Made by a program: the position numbers and the translations under genes. A stretch of 6,067 nt of DNA from Patescibacteria group bacterium UBA5738 (GTDB taxonomy: Bacteria; Patescibacteriota; Minisyncoccia; Minisyncoccales; UBA5738). A model generated the notes under the pieces. The model made no database searches. It saw nothing but the letters and a program-made list of their open reading frames with translations, and was not told the DNA's origin. Position 1 is the stretch's first letter. The number at the start of each line of letters is the position of its first letter. The DNA is taken from the NCBI GenBank assembly GCA_002419295.1, contig DIFW01000017.1:121850-127916 (forward strand), written 5' to 3'. Shown piece after piece: positions 1-5,846 of this stretch.

Positions 1-362
1 TCGGCTTCCAATGCCGCCAATTGCCCCGGCGCCGATTCCGCGGACTTTCCGAAGCTTGTTTTTATGTCTTCATTTTTCAATCCAAAACCGCGCCCTTTGA
101 TTTCTTCGGCGATCGGCATTTCTTTGCCTTCAATATTTTTACCAACTCCAAGTTTTGTTGCTTCATTCTTTTCTTCGCTCCGGAATTGAGGCAGAGGAAT
201 GTTTTTTGGCAACACCAAGATGCCAAAAGCTTCCCGCAGTCTGCGGTTCATCCGGATAATTTCCGGTGATTTTAGCGATAATGCTCCGCCATTTTTTTCT
301 TTCTTTGCCTCGGCGATCGCTTTGGATAAAGTTTTAATTTTACTTGGGTTTAGTGTCGGCAT
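1..362 (-). CDS. Hypothetical protein, N-terminal 120 residues (3' end beyond window)
   Basis: I do not recognise this protein. Reading the minus strand from the ATG at 362-360 gives 120 codons without a stop before the window edge, so the gene is partial at its C-terminus. An in-frame TAA two codons upstream makes this ATG the earliest possible start. The product begins MPTLNPSKIKTLSKAIAEAK. It is rich in Lys and Glu, has no hydrophobic segment or signal peptide, and looks soluble and partly helical or disordered. A middle stretch (about residues 34-58) is less charged and contains NRRLREAFGILVLPKNIPLP, which may be the start of a folded part. It lies beyond the pnp terminator and so is probably transcribed separately; an AT-rich TTAGAATAAAAT stretch about 30 nt upstream could serve as a -10 region. 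No clear ribosome binding site is seen. That it is coding rests on the long open frame and ordinary-looking codons, not on homology. Confidence 0.65.
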   Translation of the reverse strand, partial: MPTLNPSKIKTLSKAIAEAKKEKNGGALSLKSPEIIRMNRRLREAFGILVLPKNIPLPQFRSEEKNEATKLGVGKNIEGKEMPIAEEIKGRGFGLKNEDIKTSFGKSAESAPGQLAALEA

Positions 363-453
363 GCGTTACGCAATCTCATTGTTTATTTTATTCTAACATA
401 TGTGTTTTTTGCGCGAAAGGAAATGCTTTTGTCGAAAAAATATTTGATGTTAA

Positions 454-495
454 AAAAACAAAAAAGGCGGAAACCATTCCGCCTTTTTTGTTTTT
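454..495. terminator. Strong bidirectional intrinsic terminator after pnp
   Basis: Perfect 19-bp inverted repeat: arm 454-472, loop ACCA at 473-476, arm 477-495. The core GGCGGAA/TTCCGCC is flanked by A-runs on the left and T-runs on the right, so either strand gives a GC-rich hairpin followed by a U-tract. It starts 9 bp past the pnp stop codon and is the obvious end of the minus-strand operon. In the plus direction it would stop any antisense transcript coming through from the left. Confidence 0.93.
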
Positions 496-504
496 CTTTT
501 CCGA

Positions 505-2616
505 TTATTTTTTAGAGTTTTCCAACGAAAGATTGATGCGTCCTTGAGGGTCAATCTCAATAACTTTTACCGACACCGTGTCGCCGATTTTTACAACATC
601 TTCCACTTTATTGACGCGATGATTCGCCAGTTTGGAAATATGAACCATTCCTTCTTGCCCGGGAAGAATTTCCACGAACGCGCCAAAATTCATTATTCGC
701 TTCACTTTTCCGGTGAACACTTCCCCCGTTTTCACTTCGCGGGTGATGTTTTGTATCCATTCGGACGCTTTTTGCCCCGCCTCCGGTTTTTCCGCGGTGA
801 TAAATATCGTGCCGTCTTCTTCAATATCAATTAAAACGCCGGTTTGATCAATGATCTCGTTGATTATTTTGCCGCCCGGCCCGATCACATCGCGGATTTT
901 ATCAGGGTTGATTTTGATAATAATGATGCGCGGCGCCCAAGGAGAAAGTTCCGGGCGCGGAGAAGCCAATTCTTTTTCCAAAACATCCAATATCTGGTGC
1001 CGTGCCTTCTTGCCTTGTTCCAGGACGCGCGCCATCATTTCTTCGGTGATGCCGTCGATCTTCACATCCATTTGGATGGCGTTTACGCCCTGGCGGGTGC
1101 CGGCAACCTTGAAATCCATATCGCCGTGGTGGTCTTCCGGGCCCTGAATATCGGTGAGAATTTTATAATTCTTCCGGTCTTTGGCGATCATTCCCATGGA
1201 AATGCCGGTGGCGTGCGATTTTATCGGTACGCCCGCGTCCATTAACGCCAGCGATGCCGCCGAAAGCGCGGCCATCGATGTGGAACCGTTGGAAGCGACG
1301 ATTTCCGAGGCCACTCTGATGGTATAAGGGAATTCTTCCACCGAAGGAATCAGCGGCAGAAGAGTTTTTTCGGCCAGCATGCCATGGCCGATTTCGCGCC
1401 GTCCCGGGGCGCGTAAAAACCTTACTTCACCGCAAGAATAAGGCGGAAAATTATAATGGTGCAAAAATCGCTTTTTGCCGGTGATTTCCATACCGTCAAG
1501 CAATTGTTGATCGCCGGGCGCGCCCAATGTTGCCGCCGAAAGCGCCTTGGTCTCCCCGCGCTGGAAAAGACCCGATCCGTGCGTTCGAGGAATCACGCCG
1601 GATTTCGCGGACAACGCTCTCAACTGGTCGGGGTTTCGCCCGTCGGGCCGTTTGCCGGTTTCAAGGATCGTCTCGTGTAAAACGCGGTCAATTTCGCGAT
1701 CGTAGAATTTTTTGGCGAATTTTAAAATATCGGGATTATCGGAATATTTCTCTTGCGCGTATTCTTCGAGTTTTGTTTTAGCCGCTTCCATTTCTTGCCC
1801 GCGCCGGCTTTTTTGCGGCTGATAGAGGGCGTTTTTGATGTCTTTTCCGATAAAATCGCGCAATTCCCGCGCCAATTCTTCATTTTTATCTTGAAGAGGC
1901 AATTCCATTTTCGCTTTTCCGCAATCCGCGGCGATTTTATTTTGAAAATCCAGCAATCGCTTGATTTGGGGTTTGGCGAAAGCAAATGCTCCCAAAATCC
2001 GCTCTTCTTGCGTTTCGTGGAACCCTCCTTCAATCATATTGGCCAGAATTTCTCCGTCGCGTTCAACGCCGGCAAAAACCACATCAATTTCGCTGGTCTG
2101 CCGCTGTTCATAGGTGGGATTTAGGATGTATTTTCCGTCAAAATAGCCCACGCGCACCGAGGCGGTCGGCCCTTGCCATGGGATATCCGAAACCATCAGC
2201 GCCGTCGAAATGCCAAACAAGCTAATGATATCAGGTTCGTTTTCGGCATCCCACGAAAGAACCGTGGCAATTGTTTGCACTTCATTTTTCAGCCGATCGT
2301 CAAACAGCGGGCGGATGGAGCGGTCGATTTGGCGCGCGTTGCAAATTGCTTCGTCGCTGGGGCGGGTTTCGCGTTTAATGTAGCGAGGCCCCTTTATTTT
2401 TCCCGCGGCATAATATTTTTCTTCATAATCCACCATTAACGGGAAAAACCCCATGTCGGGTTTTTCCTTTTTTGCCATCACCGCGGTGGTAAGCACCATC
2501 GTATCGCCGTAGCGGACCACCGCCGAACCGTTGGCCTGATCGGCAAGCCCGTTGATTTCAACGGCGAGTTCTTTATCCCCCATCGTAATGGAGAATTTGC
2601 AATTTTCGTTTGCCAT
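505..2616 (-). CDS. pnp: Polyribonucleotide nucleotidyltransferase (PNPase)
   Basis: Phosphate-dependent 3'-5' exoribonuclease, cytoplasmic, acting in mRNA decay and RNA 3'-end trimming as a trimer. From the chosen start it has 703 residues with the full family layout: first RNase PH-like domain (about 10-145, with IDRSIRPLF), helical linker domain (about 225-320), catalytic second RNase PH domain (about 325-550), KH domain (about 563-610, GPGG at 579-582) and S1 domain (about 632-700). The catalytic residues expected from the E. coli enzyme are present in EDHHGDMDFK as D495, D501 and K503; RTHGSGLFQRGET, HHYNFPPYS and RREIGHG are also intact. The frame stays open 31 codons further upstream, but that extension is not PNPase-like and runs through leader hairpins, so the ATG at 2616-2614 (MANENCKF) is preferred. 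The RNA-binding FFRR loop of E. coli reads YIKR here (79-82). It is the last gene of the rpsO-NYN-pnp run and ends just before a strong terminator. Confidence 0.97.
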   Translation of the reverse strand: MANENCKFSITMGDKELAVEINGLADQANGSAVVRYGDTMVLTTAVMAKKEKPDMGFFPLMVDYEEKYYAAGKIKGPRYIKRETRPSDEAICNARQIDRSIRPLFDDRLKNEVQTIATVLSWDAENEPDIISLFGISTALMVSDIPWQGPTASVRVGYFDGKYILNPTYEQRQTSEIDVVFAGVERDGEILANMIEGGFHETQEERILGAFAFAKPQIKRLLDFQNKIAADCGKAKMELPLQDKNEELARELRDFIGKDIKNALYQPQKSRRGQEMEAAKTKLEEYAQEKYSDNPDILKFAKKFYDREIDRVLHETILETGKRPDGRNPDQLRALSAKSGVIPRTHGSGLFQRGETKALSAATLGAPGDQQLLDGMEITGKKRFLHHYNFPPYSCGEVRFLRAPGRREIGHGMLAEKTLLPLIPSVEEFPYTIRVASEIVASNGSTSMAALSAASLALMDAGVPIKSHATGISMGMIAKDRKNYKILTDIQGPEDHHGDMDFKVAGTRQGVNAIQMDVKIDGITEEMMARVLEQGKKARHQILDVLEKELASPRPELSPWAPRIIIIKINPDKIRDVIGPGGKIINEIIDQTGVLIDIEEDGTIFITAEKPEAGQKASEWIQNITREVKTGEVFTGKVKRIMNFGAFVEILPGQEGMVHISKLANHRVNKVEDVVKIGDTVSVKVIEIDPQGRINLSLENSKK

Positions 2617-2624
2617 AAACTGAT

Positions 2625-2652
2625 AAATTCCGACTTCCAAATTCCAATTTCC
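2625..2652 (-). repeat. Four imperfect 7-nt GGAA repeats just upstream of pnp start
   Basis: On the minus strand four consecutive 7-mers read GGAAATT, GGAATTT, GGAAGTC, GGAATTT. The last ends 8 nt before the pnp ATG. The final GGAA is the only Shine-Dalgarno-like sequence here, and it lies 11 nt from the ATG, which is distant. The repeat may be a simple low-complexity spacer or a set of phased GGA sites in the mRNA leader. Confidence 0.6.
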
Positions 2653-2681
2653 GCGCCCGAGGCGCACCCGCTTTTGGCGGG
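2653..2681 (-). promoter_or_regulatory. Tandem hairpins in pnp leader
   Basis: Two adjacent hairpins on the minus strand: CCCGC-CAAAA-GCGGG (2681-2667) and, after a single T, GCGCC-TCG-GGCGC (2665-2653). They form a GC-rich island in an otherwise AT-rich intergenic region, 36 nt before the pnp ATG. In E. coli the pnp leader carries a stem-loop used for RNase III cleavage and PNPase autocontrol; a similar role here is an inference from position only. No U-tract follows, so they are not an obvious terminator. Confidence 0.5.
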
Positions 2682-2685
2682 CAAA

Positions 2686-2740
2686 CAAAATACAAAATTC
2701 AAATTTCAAAAAGTTTTAAATTTTAAATTTTGGATTTGTT
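2686..2740. repeat. AT-rich low-complexity spacer (AAATTT type)
   Basis: The NYN-pnp spacer holds overlapping AAATTC, AAATTTC, TTTAAA and TTTTAAATTTT words, with partial inverted symmetry. A similar tract, with TTTGAATTT and TTTAAATTTTT, lies upstream of rpsO at 3636-3679. No clear promoter could be picked out in either tract. Confidence 0.55.
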
Positions 2741-2777
2741 TGGGGCTTGGTTTTTGTGATTCGGAATTTTATTCTTA

Positions 2778-3290
2778 TTATTTTTTTAAAAGATATTTTT
2801 CCGGTTCTTTTTCCATATCGACGAATTCATCGGCGCTTTCTTTGAGCTTTGAAGATGCCGACCGGCCAAAAGCGATTATTTCCACCCGCTTGCCTTGATT
2901 TTCAAGGTATTCCACCAATTGTTGAAAATCACCGTCTCCGGATGCCAGCACGATCGTGTCCACCGACGGTGAAATGCGAATCGCGTCCACGGTAATTCCC
3001 ACATCCCAATCGGCTTTTTTCAAGCCGTCGTAGTATTCTTGCAAATCGCGGATTCGAGTTTCAATACCCAGCTTTACCAATGCTTCGAAAAAAGGCTTTT
3101 CCTCGCCGGTTTTTGTGCGCACCACATAGGCGAACGCCCGGATAAGACTGCGCTGTTTCACCGCGGTCTTGAGAATCTCGCGGAAGTTAACCCGAGATTG
3201 GTATAAATTGCGCGCCGAATAATAAAGATTCTGCACATCGATCAGCACGGCGACGCGCTGGGCGTTAAATTGTATTGATGTTTGCGGCAT
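2778..3290 (-). CDS. NYN domain protein (LabA/DUF88-like), putative RNase
   Basis: Putative metal-dependent ribonuclease of the NYN (PIN-like) fold, 170 residues from the chosen start. The acidic residues expected of the family are visible: D18 and N21 in VLIDVQN, D96 and D102 in DWDVGITVDAI, and D119 and D121 in LASGDGDF. The protein is little more than the single domain, plus a short charged C-terminal tail (EKEPEKYLLKK). The frame extends 8 codons further to an ATG at 3314-3312, but that ATG lies inside the 36-bp palindrome, so MPQTSIQF at 3290 is more likely; GGAA about 7 nt upstream is a weak ribosome binding site. It lies 47 bp after rpsO and about 160 bp before pnp, on the same strand, splitting the usual rpsO-pnp pair. 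This suggests a role in RNA turnover, which is inferred. The exact substrate is unknown; some LabA-like proteins are known only as regulators. Confidence 0.88.
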   Translation of the reverse strand: MPQTSIQFNAQRVAVLIDVQNLYYSARNLYQSRVNFREILKTAVKQRSLIRAFAYVVRTKTGEEKPFFEALVKLGIETRIRDLQEYYDGLKKADWDVGITVDAIRISPSVDTIVLASGDGDFQQLVEYLENQGKRVEIIAFGRSASSKLKESADEFVDMEKEPEKYLLKK

Positions 3291-3303
3291 GCGATATTCC
3301 GGC

Positions 3304-3339
3304 AAACAATTCATCCCGCCATGGCGGGATGAATTGTTT
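3304..3339. repeat. Perfect 36-bp palindrome on the rpsO stop codon
   Basis: Arms 3304-3321 and 3322-3339 are exact reverse complements, with CCATGG at the centre. As RNA it can form a 16-bp stem closed by a CAUG tetraloop. The core ATCCCGCC/GGCGGGAT is GC-rich and the ends are AT-rich. The rpsO stop (3340-3338) overlaps its outer end by two bases. In the rpsO direction no U-tract follows (next bases GCCGG), so it is at best a weak terminator; it could be a 3'-end stabiliser, an RNase III site or an attenuator. In the plus direction it is followed by ATTTTTT and would look like an intrinsic terminator for antisense transcription. Confidence 0.85.
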
Positions 3340-3604
3340 ATTTTTTCAATCCGGTTTGTTTTAAAACTTGTGCGTATTGGTTCACATCGGTGTCGCGCAA
3401 ATAATTCAAGAATTTGCGGCGCTTGGAAACCATTTTTAAAAGACCGCGTTTTGAATGCATATCTTTGGCGTGCTTTTTCAAATGTTTTTGCAAGCGGTCG
3501 ATTTCTTCGCCCAACAGCGCGATTTGCACCGAGGGAGAACCCGTGTCCTCTTCGTGCAATTTGTATTTTTCTATCAGCTTTGTTTTTTCTGCGGTGGTTA
3601 ACAT
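3338..3604 (-). CDS. rpsO: 30S ribosomal protein uS15
   Basis: Primary-binding protein of the 30S subunit platform; it binds the 16S rRNA central domain and forms an intersubunit bridge. The 88 residues match the family's usual length of 88-89 and cover all four helices. Hallmark segments are DTGSPSVQIALL (about 20-31) and the rRNA-binding region HAKDMHSKRGLLKMVSKRRK (about 45-64), followed by LNYLRDTDVNQY. The start is the ATG at 3604, directly after an A-rich stretch (AAAACAAAAA) without a Shine-Dalgarno sequence. It follows tRNA-Lys at a distance of 78 bp and precedes the NYN and pnp genes, giving a modified rpsO-pnp operon. In several bacteria uS15 represses its own translation through a leader structure; a small hairpin at 3617-3632 is the only candidate here. 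The stop codon runs into a 36-bp palindrome. Confidence 0.97.
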   Translation of the reverse strand: MLTTAEKTKLIEKYKLHEEDTGSPSVQIALLGEEIDRLQKHLKKHAKDMHSKRGLLKMVSKRRKFLNYLRDTDVNQYAQVLKQTGLKK

Positions 3605-3616
3605 TTTTTTGTTTTT

Positions 3617-3632
3617 ATTTTCTGCGGAAAAT
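3617..3632 (-). promoter_or_regulatory. Small hairpin in rpsO leader
   Basis: Minus-strand ATTTTC-CGCA-GAAAAT, a perfect 6-bp stem with a tetraloop, ends 12 nt upstream of the rpsO ATG. It is the only clear secondary structure in the 78-nt AT-rich leader. It might take part in uS15 autoregulation, but the short AT-rich stem does not resemble a known uS15 site, so this is weak. Confidence 0.3.
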
Positions 3633-3682
3633 AGTTATTATTTGAATTTAAATTTTTAATTTTGATTTTTAATTTGTTTATG

Positions 3683-3754
3683 TGCCCCCAGCAGGATTCG
3701 AACCTGCAACGAACTGCTTAAGAGGCAGCTACTCTACCGTTGAGTCATGGGGGC
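3683..3754 (-). tRNA. tRNA-Lys(CTT)
   Basis: A complete 72-nt cloverleaf on the minus strand. Acceptor GCCCCCA/TGGGGGC has 7 perfect pairs, followed by discriminator A. T8 is present; the D-stem is ACTC/GAGT with loop AACGGTA; the anticodon stem is GCTGC/GCAGT with loop CTCTTAA, giving anticodon CTT for AAG codons. The T-arm is GCAGG-TTCGAAT-CCTGC. The base after the discriminator begins CAT, so CCA is not encoded and must be added. It starts 17 bp after the pilin stop codon and is probably on the same transcript, with processing releasing the flanking mRNAs. Confidence 0.96.
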
Positions 3755-3771
3755 GAATGCCCAACTCGCGA

Positions 3772-4176
3772 TTACGGCGCCGCCGGGCAATTGACATTAT
3801 TGAATTGCAGGGGATTGTCGCCCACATAGCCCATGCCTTTGAATATCGCGGTGACGATCGCGAAACTGCCGTAAATCAGTAGCAGTCCGATGATCACCAT
3901 CAAAATAATCTTTTTCGCTTCAGCCATCACCTCGGCGTTGTTTTGGTTAATCAGCATTTTAAATCCGGCAATGGCAATCACCAAAGCCGCGGCCGCCGGC
4001 ACTAGCGCGATAATCACTCCGGTGATGATATTGTTAATCAGTTCAAATAAGTGGCAAATTGTGCACGGATCTTGTTCTGCCCCGCCGCAATCCGGCAAAA
4101 TTCCGGCCGCTTGAGCGGCGCCGGCAAAGAAAATTCCGGCCGAAATGGCGATAGAGATAGCGGCATTTTTTTTCAT
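3772..4176 (-). CDS. Small secreted pilin-like membrane protein (VirB2/TrbC-type, CPR T4SS-pilin-like family)
   Basis: A 134-residue exported protein resembling the major pilin subunits of type IV secretion systems. It has a signal peptide with a KK N-terminus, a hydrophobic core and a likely cleavage after AQA at residue 23. A short Cys-containing segment DCGGAEQDPCTICHLF (29-44) follows, then two hydrophobic helices (about 48-75 and 89-113) joined by a polar, Ala-rich turn, and a short tail ending NVNCPAAP. Cysteines 30, 38, 41 and 130 could form disulfides outside the cell. The two-helix hairpin after a cleaved signal peptide is the VirB2/TrbC plan; the DPCTICHLF motif is one I associate with CPR proteins, from memory. 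The start at 4176 is preceded by GCAAAACAAAAA with no Shine-Dalgarno. No other secretion genes are nearby; the gene lies alone between two tRNA genes, 29 bp after one and 17 bp before the other. Function as an actual pilus subunit is inferred. Confidence 0.82.
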   Translation of the reverse strand: MKKNAAISIAISAGIFFAGAAQAAGILPDCGGAEQDPCTICHLFELINNIITGVIIALVPAAAALVIAIAGFKMLINQNNAEVMAEAKKIILMVIIGLLLIYGSFAIVTAIFKGMGYVGDNPLQFNNVNCPAAP

Positions 4177-4205
4177 TTTTTGTTTTGCGCCGATTCCCTC
4201 TTCTG

Positions 4206-4277
4206 CGCCTCTGGAGGGAATCGAACCCCCATCGCCGGTTCCGAAGACCGGCGCTTTGTCCGTTAAGCTACAGAGGC
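4206..4277 (-). tRNA. tRNA-Arg(TCG)
   Basis: A complete 72-nt cloverleaf. Acceptor GCCTCTG/CAGAGGC has 7 perfect pairs, then discriminator G. T8 and A14 are present; the D-stem is GCTT/AAGC; the anticodon stem is CCGGT/ACCGG with loop CTTCGGA, giving anticodon TCG for CGA codons. The variable loop has 4 nt, and the T-arm is GGGGG-TTCGATT-CCCTC with one G-T pair. CCA is not encoded. It is the first gene after the promoter at 4302-4329 and heads the minus-strand unit. Confidence 0.95.
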
Positions 4278-4301
4278 TAACGGGTTTTAAACAGCGAGGT
4301 T

Positions 4302-4329
4302 ATTATACCAAATAATTGAAAAAAAGCAA
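4302..4329 (-). promoter_or_regulatory. Promoter for tRNA-Arg and downstream operon
   Basis: The minus strand carries a perfect TATAAT -10 box (4307-4302) and, 16 bp upstream, TTGCTT as a weak -35 box (4329-4324). Transcription would start near 4295, about 18 nt before the tRNA-Arg 5' end. It is the best promoter visible on this strand and the likely main source of transcripts for tRNA-Arg, pilin, tRNA-Lys, rpsO, NYN and pnp. Confidence 0.65.
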
Positions 4330-4342
4330 ATAGTGCGATAAT
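4316..4342 (+). promoter_or_regulatory. Divergent promoter for the CCA-adding enzyme gene
   Basis: TTGAAA (4316-4321) as -35 and GATAAT (4337-4342) as an extended -10, preceded by TGC; the spacer is short at 15 bp. The predicted start near 4349 lies only about 5 nt before the ATG at 4354, so the mRNA would be nearly leaderless. The elements interleave with the opposing promoter at 4302-4329, so polymerase binding at the two should be mutually exclusive. Confidence 0.45.
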
Positions 4343-4353
4343 GTGTAGCTATT

Positions 4354-5826
4354 ATGGAATCAGCGGACATACCAAGCGAAGTCAAGGATGCGATTGGGAA
4401 ATTGCGCCAGGCCGGATTTGAGGGTTATATCGTGGGCGGATGCGTGCGCGATCTTTTGCGCGGCCAAAAACCTTTTGATTGGGATGCGGCCACCAACGCG
4501 TCGCCGGAGCAAATTAAGAAGGTTTTTCCGGACAATTTTTGCGACAATAAGTTCGGTACGGTGACCGTCCGGATTGGCGGCGATTTCGAGATTGAAATCA
4601 CTCCTTATCGCATTGAATCCCAATATAGCGACAAACGGCACCCTGACACGGTGGAATGGGCCGACAACATTAACGATGATCTGTCCCGCCGCGATTTCAC
4701 GGTTAATGCGATGGCATTAAGCTATAAAAAAGAATATGAGCGCGATAATGTTGGATTGGTTGATCTTTTTGGCGGGCAAAAAGATTTGGAAAGCAAAATT
4801 ATCCGCGCGGTGCGCGATCCCAAAGAGAGATTTTTGGAAGATGCCTTGAGAATGATGCGCGCGGCTAGATTCGCGATCACTTTGGGAGAGAATTGGCGTA
4901 TTGAAGAATCAACTTCTCGGGCGATTGTTGAAAACCGCGCCGGATTGGCGGCGATTTCGCAAGAAAGAATCCGCGATGAATTGTTGAAAATAATAATGTC
5001 GCCTCGCGCCGCCGAAGGCGTTGAATTGTTGCGCGAACTGAAATTGTTGGAATATATTATGCCCGAACTTTTGGAAGGATTCGGTTGCGGGCAAAACAAG
5101 CATCATATATATGATTGCTATCATCATTTATTGAAATCATTGGAATTCGCCGCCAAAAAAAATTTCGGCATGCATGTTCGCGTCGCTTCCCTTTTGCACG
5201 ATATTGGCAAGCCGAAATCAAAATTCGGCGATGGAGAAAACGCGACTTTTTACAATCATGAAATGATCGGCGCCAAGATCGCCGAAAGAATTCTCCGGCG
5301 CCTGAAGTTTTCCAAAAAAGATGCCGATAAAATAGTTTTGCTGGTGCGTTATCATTTATTCTATTACAATGTTGGCGAAGTGAGCGAATCGTCGGTGCGG
5401 CGGCTGGTGAAAAACGCCGGCAAGGAAAATATTGAAGAATTGCTTCAGGTGCGCATGGCCGATCGCATCGGATCGGGATGTCCGAAAGCCGAGCCTTATA
5501 AACTGCGCCATTTGCGTTATTTGATGGAACGCGTCGCGCTGGATCCGATTTCCCCCAAAATGATTAAAATGAACGGTAAAGACATCATGGATATTTTAAA
5601 AATCGCTCCCGGCCCGAAAATCGGCGAGATTCTTGATGTTTTACTGGGGAAAGTGCTGGAAGACCCAAAATTGAACGATAGAGATTATTTGGCGGATGAA
5701 GTTAAAAAAATGGGAATAATGGATGATGATGGGTTGGCGCGTCTGGTGGCGGAAGCCAAAGAACGGATAAATCAAGTTGAGGTTAAGCGCGATCAGATGA
5801 CAAAGAAGAAGTATTGGGTGGTTTGA
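4354..5826 (+). CDS. cca: CCA-adding enzyme / class II tRNA nucleotidyltransferase with HD domain
   Basis: Adds or repairs the 3'-terminal CCA of tRNAs; class II (bacterial/eukaryotic) nucleotidyltransferase, cytoplasmic, 490 residues. The head domain has GGCVRDLL (28-35) and the metal-binding pair D42 and D44 in FDWDAATNA. RRDFTVNAMAL (112-122), the linker ERFLEDALRMMRAARFA (158-174) and ERIRDELLKII (204-214) follow in the expected order. An HD phosphohydrolase domain comes next, with HHIYDCYHH (250-258), LLHDIGKP (280-287) and NHE (301-303). The C-terminal region has the family-like EDPKLNDRDYL (436-446). The ATG is the first start after an in-frame TAA at 4339-4341, so the N-terminus is well bounded; no Shine-Dalgarno is seen. 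Class II CCA enzymes and poly(A) polymerases are hard to tell apart by sequence. All three tRNAs in this window lack an encoded CCA, which fits CCA addition. It is divergent from the tRNA-headed operon. Confidence 0.93.
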   Translation: MESADIPSEVKDAIGKLRQAGFEGYIVGGCVRDLLRGQKPFDWDAATNASPEQIKKVFPDNFCDNKFGTVTVRIGGDFEIEITPYRIESQYSDKRHPDTVEWADNINDDLSRRDFTVNAMALSYKKEYERDNVGLVDLFGGQKDLESKIIRAVRDPKERFLEDALRMMRAARFAITLGENWRIEESTSRAIVENRAGLAAISQERIRDELLKIIMSPRAAEGVELLRELKLLEYIMPELLEGFGCGQNKHHIYDCYHHLLKSLEFAAKKNFGMHVRVASLLHDIGKPKSKFGDGENATFYNHEMIGAKIAERILRRLKFSKKDADKIVLLVRYHLFYYNVGEVSESSVRRLVKNAGKENIEELLQVRMADRIGSGCPKAEPYKLRHLRYLMERVALDPISPKMIKMNGKDIMDILKIAPGPKIGEILDVLLGKVLEDPKLNDRDYLADEVKKMGIMDDDGLARLVAEAKERINQVEVKRDQMTKKKYWVV

Positions 5827-5846
5827 TTAACGCGCGTCATCGTCTC

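Noticed and set aside
844..1245. 133-codon plus-strand ORF and several similar ones inside pnp
   Set aside because: They lie antisense to a complete, highly conserved PNPase, have no recognisable motifs and are explained as shadow frames.
1722..2033. 103-codon minus-strand ORF within pnp in another frame
   Set aside because: Lys-rich out-of-frame translation of the PNPase linker domain region; no sign of a programmed frameshift since the pnp frame is intact.
2617..2709. 31-codon upstream extension of pnp starting at 2709
   Set aside because: The extra residues do not resemble PNPase N-termini and are translated from the leader hairpins and the GGAA repeat; MANENCKF at 2616 fits the family start.
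3291..3314. Eight-codon upstream extension of the NYN gene
   Set aside because: The ATG at 3314 is buried in the stem of the 36-bp palindrome, and the extra residues precede the usual start of the domain.
3605..3682. Separate promoter for rpsO in the AT-rich leader
   Set aside because: Many TA-rich words but no pair of -35 and -10 boxes at suitable spacing stands out above the base composition.
4360..5127. Minus-strand ORFs inside the CCA enzyme gene
   Set aside because: Antisense to an intact conserved enzyme with all motifs in order; no independent start signals.
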